Shown: one piece after another, positions 41,263-49,510 of the stretch
How the letters are laid out: every line of letters begins with the position of its first letter
Position numbering within the stretch: position 1 is the first letter of the stretch
Source of the DNA: Actinomycetota bacterium
GTDB lineage: Bacteria > Actinomycetota > Actinomycetes > S36-B12
DNA: 49,510 nucleotides
Assembly (NCBI GenBank): GCA_009699315.1
Contig: WLOK01000004.1
Coordinates: 1-49,510 of the forward strand
Direction: 5' to 3'
Position numbers and translations under genes: made by a program
The notes under the pieces: model-generated
What the model was told of the DNA's origin: nothing
The model's input: only the letters and a program-made list of their open reading frames with translations
The model's database searches: none

Positions 41263-42452
41263 AGGCTGTTCTCCAATGCAACAAGACCGGGTAGGGCTTT
41301 ACCTTCGAGAAATTCAAGGCTCGCACCCCCGCCGGTAGAAACGTGGCTGAATCCTTCAATGCCGAACATGGCGACGGCCGCAGCGGAGTCACCGCCTCCC
41401 ACAACGGTCATTCCTGGGCACGCGGCAATAGCCTCCCCGACCAACTGTGTACCGCGTGAGAACTCCGCAATTTCGAATACGCCCATCGGCCCATTCCACA
41501 CAACCGTCCGCGCTTGAGAAATCACCGATTCAAACTCCGCGATGGTCGCGGGGCCAATATCGAGACCCATCCAGCCCGTCGGGACTGCATCGGCAGGAAC
41601 CACTCGGGTTTCCACTCCCCCGGCAAACTTTTCGGAGATGACGAGATCTACCGGTAGCCGAAGATCGACACCGCGACCCTTGGCGGCTGCGAGGAAGCCT
41701 CGCACGGTTTCGATCTGATCTGTCTCGAGTAACGACCGCCCCACTTCGTAGCCCTGCGCCGCGAGGAACGTGAATGCCATCCCGCCTCCGATGAGCAAGT
41801 GATCTACATGCTCCAGCAGTTTGCCGATCACTGCGAGTTTGTCGGAGACCTTAGAACCGCCGAGGACGACCACATAAGGACGCTCAGGGTTCTCCAGCAG
41901 TTTGGTGAAGACGTCGACCTCGGTCTGGACTAGTAGCCCAGGTGCGCTGGGCAAAAGTCTGGCGATATCCGACACCGACGCCTGCTCGCGGTGTTCGACC
42001 CCGAAACCGTCGCTCACAAACAGTTCACCGATCGAGGAAAGTTCCCCGGCAAGCTCTTGACGCACTGCTGGGTCTTTGCTCGTCTCGCGAGGGTCAAAGC
42101 GGATGTTTTCCAGGCACATTACATCGCCGTCGCTCAGCGCCGCTGCCATCGTCCGAGCCTGCGGAATATCCGCAGCGACTAGCACGCTGAGGCCCAGTAA
42201 TTCACCGAGCCTCGCCGCAACCGGAGTAAGTGAGTACTTGGGATCCGGGCCGCCTTTGGGCCGACCGAGGTGTGAGATAACCACGACTCGGGCACCGCGG
42301 GTGCGTAGGTTCTGGATTGTCGCCACGCTCGCCCGAATGCGAGTGTCGTCAGCAACTTCTGGTCCATGAACACCGTCACGCAGAGGGACATTCAGATCTG
42401 AGCGAAGCAGGACTACGCGCCCAGTCACGTCAAGGTCAGCAAGGGAACGCAC
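41259..42452 (-). CDS. pgk: Phosphoglycerate kinase
   Basis: [48 protein letters not shown]. Confidence 0.98.
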   Translation of the reverse strand: MRSLADLDVTGRVVLLRSDLNVPLRDGVHGPEVADDTRIRASVATIQNLRTRGARVVVISHLGRPKGGPDPKYSLTPVAARLGELLGLSVLVAADIPQARTMAAALSDGDVMCLENIRFDPRETSKDPAVRQELAGELSSIGELFVSDGFGVEHREQASVSDIARLLPSAPGLLVQTEVDVFTKLLENPERPYVVVLGGSKVSDKLAVIGKLLEHVDHLLIGGGMAFTFLAAQGYEVGRSLLETDQIETVRGFLAAAKGRGVDLRLPVDLVISEKFAGGVETRVVPADAVPTGWMGLDIGPATIAEFESVISQARTVVWNGPMGVFEIAEFSRGTQLVGEAIAACPGMTVVGGGDSAAAVAMFGIEGFSHVSTGGGASLEFLEGKALPGLVALENSL

Positions 42453-42455
42453 GAG

Positions 42456-43511
<1,056 letters not shown>

Positions 43512-43568
43512 CTATCGAACCCACAAGGACAATAATGCGGGGTGCCTCATGCAGAAATTCGCAAGAGG

Positions 43569-44546
43569 TCAGAGAATGTTGTCGGGGTCGATTGCTGATT
43601 CCGTCGATGGTAGGCCGAGCTCCTGAGCCTGCTTGTCAGCCATTGCGAGGAGGCGGCGGATTCGGCCAGCGATAGCGTCCTTGGTCATGGGTGGATCTGC
43701 CAAGGCGCCGAGTTCTTCGAGGCTCGCCTGGCGATGATCGAGCCGGAGGCGACCAGCCTCAGCCAAGTGATCGGGAACTTCTGGACCAAGAATTTCAAGC
43801 GCTCTTTGCACGCGAGCGCCTGCGGCAACTGCTGCACGGGCAGAGCGCCGCAGATTGGCATCATCAAAATTCGCAAGACGATTCGCCGTCGCGCGTACTT
43901 CACGACGCATCCGACGCTCTTCCCATGCCATCACAGATTCGTGGGCACCCATTCTGGTAAGAAGTGCCGAGATTGCATCGCCGTCGCGGATGACGACCCG
44001 ATCGACACCGCGCACATCGCGCGACTTCGCGGCGAGGCCCATGCGGCGAGCGGCTCCCACGAGCGCCAAGGCAGCTTCGGGTCCGGGACACGTGATTTCC
44101 AGTGAGGATGAACGCCCAGGCTCTGTCAAGGATCCGTGTGCGAGAAATGCGCCGCGCCACGCTGCCTCGGAGTCGCAGACACCACCGCTGACTACTGCTG
44201 GAGGCAAACCACGAACTGGCCGTCCGCTTCCGTCGACGATTCCGGTCTGGCGGGCAAGCGACTCGCCACCTTCGACGACGCGAACAAGATAGCGGTTGCC
44301 CTTGCGCAAACCGTTGTGCTGCACGACGGCGAGTTCGCTTTCGTGCCCATAAATCTCGAATATGTCGGTGCGCAGTCGCCGGGCGATTGTGCTCGTATCA
44401 AGTTCGACTTCCAGCACGATTCGACCTGAAACAATATGGAGGGCGCCACTGAAGCGAAGAAGGGACGCCACTTCCGCCTTGCGGCAGCAGGAACGCTTCA
44501 CCGCAAAGCGACTCAACTCGTCTTTGACGACGGCGGTCATCGCCAT
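43569..44546 (-). CDS. whiA: WhiA DNA-binding regulator
   Basis: [70 protein letters not shown]. Confidence 0.96.
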   Translation of the reverse strand: MAMTAVVKDELSRFAVKRSCCRKAEVASLLRFSGALHIVSGRIVLEVELDTSTIARRLRTDIFEIYGHESELAVVQHNGLRKGNRYLVRVVEGGESLARQTGIVDGSGRPVRGLPPAVVSGGVCDSEAAWRGAFLAHGSLTEPGRSSSLEITCPGPEAALALVGAARRMGLAAKSRDVRGVDRVVIRDGDAISALLTRMGAHESVMAWEERRMRREVRATANRLANFDDANLRRSARAAVAAGARVQRALEILGPEVPDHLAEAGRLRLDHRQASLEELGALADPPMTKDAIAGRIRRLLAMADKQAQELGLPSTESAIDPDNIL

Positions 44547-45511
44547 GAGGTGATCCTGTCATGCGCACCCGCGGAGATGCGCAGCGCCTCCTGCATGGCG
44601 ATGGACAGCATCTCCGGATCATGGAACGAGGCGTCCCCTCGGTCAGCAACATCCGCTAAATGCACGTGTGCCCCGCCACTGACCGCCACGAGGCGATCTG
44701 GGTCAGCCACCCGACCACGGTCTGCGATAACCACCGAGAGGCTGAGATCTGGTGCGTGCTCGCGGAGAACCTTGAGGTGGTTCTCGGGGGTGAAACCCGT
44801 TGTCTCGCCAGTTTGCGGGCCAAGATTCAAGACGAGAATCTTGACCGCCGAAGACTGCACCAGGGCCTTCCGGATGCCGGGAATGAGCAGGTGCGGCATG
44901 ACGCTCGTGAACCACGACCCGGGCCCAAGAATGATCACGTCGGCGCTGGTGATCGCGGTGACAGCCTCTGCGCACGCCTGCGGCGCCGCGGGGCAAATCT
45001 CCACCCGGACCACGGAACCGGACGTAGTCGCAATCCGCATCTGCCCGCGGACTTCCACGAGTGCCTCTGGGCGCGCCGGGTCACCACCGCGCACCGTGGC
45101 AATCAATTCGATCGGCTCGATGGCGGCCGGGAGAACGCGCCCTTCGGTGCGAAGTAAGGCTCCTACCCAGTCAAGCCCTGCGACGAGATCGCCCGTTTCC
45201 TCCCAGAGGGCCGTAATCAACAGGTTGCCCAATGCATGTCCAGCGAGCGGCCCAGAGCCACCGAACCGATGCTGAACTACCCGACTCCACGTCTCGCCCC
45301 ACGCGTCTTCGCCACACAGTGCCGCGAGCGCCATTCGCAGGTCGCCCGGGGGGACGACTTCGAGTTCCTCGCGGATGCGGCCGCTTGAACCCCCGTCATC
45401 GGCAACTCCCACCACAGCCGTGACGTGCGGCGTAAGAAGACGTACGGCACGCAGACTGGCAGCGAGACCGTGCCCGCCACCGAGTGCGACTATGCGGGGT
45501 TGATCACTCAT
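44537..45511 (-). CDS. YvcK/CofD-like gluconeogenesis factor family protein
   Basis: [71 protein letters not shown]. Confidence 0.95.
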   Translation of the reverse strand: MSDQPRIVALGGGHGLAASLRAVRLLTPHVTAVVGVADDGGSSGRIREELEVVPPGDLRMALAALCGEDAWGETWSRVVQHRFGGSGPLAGHALGNLLITALWEETGDLVAGLDWVGALLRTEGRVLPAAIEPIELIATVRGGDPARPEALVEVRGQMRIATTSGSVVRVEICPAAPQACAEAVTAITSADVIILGPGSWFTSVMPHLLIPGIRKALVQSSAVKILVLNLGPQTGETTGFTPENHLKVLREHAPDLSLSVVIADRGRVADPDRLVAVSGGAHVHLADVADRGDASFHDPEMLSIAMQEALRISAGAHDRITSWR

Positions 45512-46374
45512 TCGCGGCCCAGATCTCGATGCACGACAAGCGACTCGACACCATCTATCACCAAGCGAGCGGCGAGGTTTTCAGCGATAGCGACGCTGCG
45601 ATGCTTGCCGCCCGTGCAGCCGACCGCGATCGTCACGTAGCGCTTGCCCTCGCGCAGGTAGCCCTCTGCCGCCAATCCAATCAATCCGGCAGCACGATCA
45701 AGGAAATCACGAGCCGCTGGCGAGTCCACTACATAATCGTTGACCGGTCCGTCTAGTCCGGTCTGCTTCTGCAACTCAGGGACCCAGTGCGGGTTGGGTA
45801 AAAATCGCGCATCGAGCACTACGTCTGCGTCGACGGGCAAACCATACTTAAAGCCGAAACTCAGCACCGTGGCACGAAGTCGCACATCTGCGTGATCTGC
45901 GAATGCTGCCTCAACCTTGCGCCGAAGATCGTGCACGTTAAGGGTGCTGGTGTCAATGACGAGATCAGCGGACTCTCTCACGTCAGCCAGAATCTCGCGC
46001 TCTCGTCGGATACCGTCAACGAGTCGCTCGCCGGCCTGCAACGGATGGGGTCTGCGATTGCCCTCAAACCTCTGCACGAGAACTGTGTCATTTGCTTCCA
46101 AGAAGAGGATGCGCAGATCGACTCCGCCAGACTGCCGGAGGTCGTCCAGGCTGGCTCTAAGGGTTTCAAAGAACCCACCTGCGCGAACATCGACAACGAC
46201 AGCGAGTCGCGAAATCTCGGCTCCCTGCAGGACGGCACTCACCATTTGCTCCAAGAGCATCGGCGGCAGGTTGTCGACGACGAACCAGCCCTGATCCTCA
46301 AGGGCTCGGGCGGCAGTGGAACGTCCCGCTCCAGACATGCCCGTCACCACGAGGACTTCCAACTCGTCAGGCAT
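45508..46374 (-). CDS. rapZ: RapZ-family nucleotide-binding protein
   Basis: [66 protein letters not shown]. Confidence 0.97.
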   Translation of the reverse strand: MPDELEVLVVTGMSGAGRSTAARALEDQGWFVVDNLPPMLLEQMVSAVLQGAEISRLAVVVDVRAGGFFETLRASLDDLRQSGGVDLRILFLEANDTVLVQRFEGNRRPHPLQAGERLVDGIRREREILADVRESADLVIDTSTLNVHDLRRKVEAAFADHADVRLRATVLSFGFKYGLPVDADVVLDARFLPNPHWVPELQKQTGLDGPVNDYVVDSPAARDFLDRAAGLIGLAAEGYLREGKRYVTIAVGCTGGKHRSVAIAENLAARLVIDGVESLVVHRDLGRE

Positions 46375-48256
46375 CGTTACTGTCCTTCACCTCGTCGTTC
46401 GGACTGTCTGGACGTATTCTGCCCGTTTCGCGCCCCAGCGTGTCGTGGATCGCGGATGCGGTGACCGGCCCAATCCCAGACACCGACGCAATCTCCTCCA
46501 CCGAGGCTTCTCGCAGACTTCGCACTGATCCAAAGTGCCGCAGCAACTCGCGGATCCGATGCGGGCCCAAACCAGGCACCTCCTCCAACTGGCTGCGGGT
46601 GCTTCGCTTACCGCGCTTGCGCCGCTGGTGGGTTATGGCGACCCGGTGCGCCTCATCACGGAGCCGCTGCAGGAGGTAGAGCCCTTGACTACCCCGCGGA
46701 AGGATAAGCGGATCGGGGGAATTGGCCAGCCACACCTCTTCAAGGCGCTTGGCCAAACCAATGACGGTGACACCAGGCACCTCAGCAAGTCGAACCGCAC
46801 TCTCAGCGGCTGCTACCTGGCCTAGCCCGCCATCGATGACCAATAAAGCTGGCGGGTAGGCGAATCTGGACGGACTGCCCTCCTCGCTAGGGACGGCCCG
46901 AAACCTACGGGTGACCACCTCAGCTATCGAGCGCACATCATCTTGCGCAGCCTCGTCGCTGATGATGAAGGAGCGATAGTCCGATCGCTTGGGAGCACCA
47001 TCTTCGAAAACAACCAATGAACCAACAGCATCTTGACCTGACAGGTGCGAAATGTCGATGCATTCGATACGCAGTGGGGCTTCTGGCAACTCCAGCGCGT
47101 CACGCAATTCAGCAAGAGCTGCGCTTCGAGTCGTCAGGTCGGCAGCACGCTTGACCTTGTGCATCACCATGGCCTCCGCGGCATTACGCGCCACAGTCTC
47201 TAGGAGCGTGTGCTTATCGCCTCGTTGCGGCACCTTGATGTGTACCGGACCATTTCGCCGCGCAGACAGCCACGTAGAGACAGCCTCCTGATCTGTCAGT
47301 TGCGCCTGCAACAGAATCTCTCGCGGCATGTCTTCCTCGGCTGCATCGCCATAGACCTCTCGCAGTACGACAGACAGCAGCGCTACTCCCTCAATGTCTT
47401 CTACCTTCTCCATGATGAATCCCCGTTGCCCGCGGACCCGCCCTCCCCGCACATGAAAGATCTGCACAGCCACTTCTAACTCATCCTCATCGACGGCAAC
47501 GAGATCAGCATCTGTGTCATCGGGAAGCACTACCGCGCTGCGCTCTGCCACCCGCTCGAGTGCCCCGATGTCATCTCGCAGGCGCGCCGCTCTCTCGTAT
47601 TCTTGGGCTTCGGACGCGGCTTTCATCTCGCGCTGCAAACGACGAATATGGGCGCCCGTGTGTCCGGCCAAGTACGAGCAGAATCCCTCCACAATGTCTC
47701 GGTGCTCTTCTTCGCTCACCCGTCCGACACAAGGCGCCGAACACTTGCCAATGTCGCCAAGTAGGCAGGCACGCCCCGAAAGTTCGGCTCTGCGGAAGAC
47801 GCCAGCGCTGCAGGTTCGAGCAGGAAACACCCGCAGGAGTTGCTCCACGGTTTCGCGGATCGCCCACGCATGCGTATACGGGCCGAAATAGCGGGTGCCT
47901 GCACGCTTTGCTCCACGCATCACCAAAATTCGCGGGAATCGCTCACCTAAGGTGACCGCCAGATATGGATAAGACTTGTCGTCGCGGTACCGCACATTGA
48001 ATCGAGGCGCATACTCCTTAATCCAAGAGTATTCCAACTGCAATGCCTCGACTTCATTGTCGACAGTGACCCAGTCGACGCTGGTCGCAGTCTCCACCAT
48101 CGTGAATGTGCGTGGTGCAAGTCCCGTACCGAAGTAGGAACTCAGCCGCTGCCGAAGGCTCAGCGCCTTACCTACATAGATGACGCGGTCGGACTCATCG
48201 CGAAATCGGTAGACACCGGGAGCGTCTGGAATCCCAGCCGGCTTCTTCACCGCCAC
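46367..48256 (-). CDS. uvrC: Excinuclease ABC subunit C
   Basis: [70 protein letters not shown]-terminal HhH. Confidence 0.98.
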   Translation of the reverse strand: MAVKKPAGIPDAPGVYRFRDESDRVIYVGKALSLRQRLSSYFGTGLAPRTFTMVETATSVDWVTVDNEVEALQLEYSWIKEYAPRFNVRYRDDKSYPYLAVTLGERFPRILVMRGAKRAGTRYFGPYTHAWAIRETVEQLLRVFPARTCSAGVFRRAELSGRACLLGDIGKCSAPCVGRVSEEEHRDIVEGFCSYLAGHTGAHIRRLQREMKAASEAQEYERAARLRDDIGALERVAERSAVVLPDDTDADLVAVDEDELEVAVQIFHVRGGRVRGQRGFIMEKVEDIEGVALLSVVLREVYGDAAEEDMPREILLQAQLTDQEAVSTWLSARRNGPVHIKVPQRGDKHTLLETVARNAAEAMVMHKVKRAADLTTRSAALAELRDALELPEAPLRIECIDISHLSGQDAVGSLVVFEDGAPKRSDYRSFIISDEAAQDDVRSIAEVVTRRFRAVPSEEGSPSRFAYPPALLVIDGGLGQVAAAESAVRLAEVPGVTVIGLAKRLEEVWLANSPDPLILPRGSQGLYLLQRLRDEAHRVAITHQRRKRGKRSTRSQLEEVPGLGPHRIRELLRHFGSVRSLREASVEEIASVSGIGPVTASAIHDTLGRETGRIRPDSPNDEVKDSNDA

Positions 48257-48266
48257 GGCGAAAGCC

Positions 48267-48680
48267 TCATCCGAGGACGAGAGTTCCGTTCAAGTCCTTC
48301 ACTGCCACGGGAGCCAGTCCTCGCACGGCCGGACCCTGCTCCACGTCACCCGTCGAAGCGTTGAAGAGTGAACCGTGGCATGGGCACACGATGACATTGT
48401 CGGAGACACCAGCCACGAGACATCCCTGATGAGGACACACAGCCGAAAATGCCTTGAACTCCCCCTGCGCAGGCTGCGTGACAACGACCTGTTCTTTCTC
48501 GTAGACCTTGCCGCCGCTGAGTGGGACTTCAGTGCTCGGGCCCAAGGTGGTGGGTTGAGCGGGGCTTGGGGTGCCGGATGTAGTAGCCATTCCGTTGCTG
48601 CTTCCGCATGCGGCGAGAGCACCCGCCACACCAATGGCGCCTCCCGCTACAAGGACTGCGCGTCGCGAGGTGTTCGTCAT
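48267..48680 (-). CDS. Exported Rieske [2Fe-2S] protein (Tat-like signal plus lipobox-like AAC)
   Basis: [51 protein letters not shown]. Confidence 0.9.
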   Translation of the reverse strand: MTNTSRRAVLVAGGAIGVAGALAACGSSNGMATTSGTPSPAQPTTLGPSTEVPLSGGKVYEKEQVVVTQPAQGEFKAFSAVCPHQGCLVAGVSDNVIVCPCHGSLFNASTGDVEQGPAVRGLAPVAVKDLNGTLVLG

Positions 48681-49510
48681 GGGGTCAACCTACGCGATCC
48701 GAGCATCGGACGCAGGAACTGCCCCGTGTGACTCCCCTTGATCTTGGCAATCGCTTCCGGGGTACCCGTTGCGACAACCTTCCCACCGCCGGATCCGCCC
48801 TCGGGACCCATGTCGACTACCCAATCTGCGCACTTCACCACATCGAGGTTGTGCTCGATTACGACGACCGTGTTGCCCTTATCGACGAGCGATTGCAGCA
48901 CGATGAGAAGCTTGCGGATGTCCTCGAAGTGAAGACCTGTGGTGGGCTCGTCCAGCACATAGATCGTGCGGCCAGTGGAACGCTTCTGTAACTCGGACGC
49001 CAACTTGACGCGCTGGGCTTCACCGCCTGACAAGGTGGGCGCAGGTTGGCCGAGTCGGACATATCCCAGGCCGACTTCAGACAAAGTCTTCAGGTGACGG
49101 GCGATAGGTGGAATCGCGGCAAAGAAGTCAAGTCCCTCCTCGATCGGCATGTCCAAGATCTCCGAGATCGACTTGCCCTTGTAGTGAACTTCCAAAGTTT
49201 CACGGTTGTATCTGGCTCCATGGCAGACCTCGCAGGGCACGTACACATCCGGCAAGAAATTCATCTCGATTCGAAGAGTGCCGTCGCCCGAACAGGCCTC
49301 GCATCGCCCACCCTTTACGTTGAAGGAGAATCTCCCTTGCAAATATCCGCGAACTTTCGCCTCTTGCGTATCGGCGAAGAGTTTGCGCACGTGATCGAAG
49401 ACGCCTGTGTAGGTTGCCGGGTTGCTTCGTGGTGTACGTCCGATCGGGCTTTGGTCGACATGCACGACCTTGTCGATGTGCTCAAGCCCACGCACGCGCT
49501 TGTGGCGGCC
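48677..49510 (-). CDS. uvrA: Excinuclease ABC subunit A, C-terminal part (5' end beyond window)
   Basis: [33 protein letters not shown]; zinc-finger [46 protein letters not shown]; coding frame runs to the window edge. Confidence 0.98.
   Translation of the reverse strand, partial: GRHKRVRGLEHIDKVVHVDQSPIGRTPRSNPATYTGVFDHVRKLFADTQEAKVRGYLQGRFSFNVKGGRCEACSGDGTLRIEMNFLPDVYVPCEVCHGARYNRETLEVHYKGKSISEILDMPIEEGLDFFAAIPPIARHLKTLSEVGLGYVRLGQPAPTLSGGEAQRVKLASELQKRSTGRTIYVLDEPTTGLHFEDIRKLLIVLQSLVDKGNTVVVIEHNLDVVKCADWVVDMGPEGGSGGGKVVATGTPEAIAKIKGSHTGQFLRPMLGSRRLTP

Noticed and set aside
40804-41517. 237-aa plus-strand ORF antisense to tpiA/pgk
   Set aside because: Covered by unambiguous TpiA and Pgk coding sequence
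44436-45275. 279-aa plus-strand ORF antisense to yvcK/whiA
   Set aside because: Shadow ORF; the opposite strand encodes clear YvcK/WhiA motifs

Overview
The window is a compact, gene-dense stretch of an actinobacterial (Actinomycetota) chromosome, and almost all of it reads as conserved housekeeping or 'guild' operons. No rRNA, tRNA, CRISPR array, transposase or phage module was recognised. In order it contains: a HAD phosphatase; a molybdopterin oxidoreductase and CPA1 antiporter; a gcvP-merR-DUF151-merR-garA-gcvH-DUF881-sbp-DUF881-pgsA-like cluster (same order as the M. tuberculosis Rv1822-Rv1832 neighbourhood, from memory); a PHM/DBM-like copper monooxygenase lipoprotein; an SHB17-like phosphatase, SpoU methyltransferase, TSUP transporter and orphan ABC ATPase; serB; sixA-fabI-fabG; a TMEM175-like protein; tldD/tldE; DUF3099 and SURF1; a long suf operon (sufR-B-D-ferredoxin-C-S-U-sufT-like) running into ABC-F, an enoyl-CoA hydratase and an ABC exporter; an ABC-2 transporter with ctaA/ctaB; rbpA-secG-tpiA-pgk-gap; and whiA-yvcK-rapZ-uvrC-Rieske-uvrA (uvrA cut by the window end). 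I do not see a clear novel multi-gene defence or biosynthetic system. The strongest second-look items are: (i) a bacterial PHM-like lipoprotein that appears to keep all six copper ligands; (ii) a perfect 8-bp inverted repeat between sufR and the divergent ABC gene, a candidate SufR operator; (iii) a GarA-like FHA protein with an N-terminal zinc ribbon and no visible ETTSV phosphosite; (iv) extreme compaction, with all four convergent gene junctions overlapping or abutting. Protein calls come from reading the supplied translations; no database search was run.
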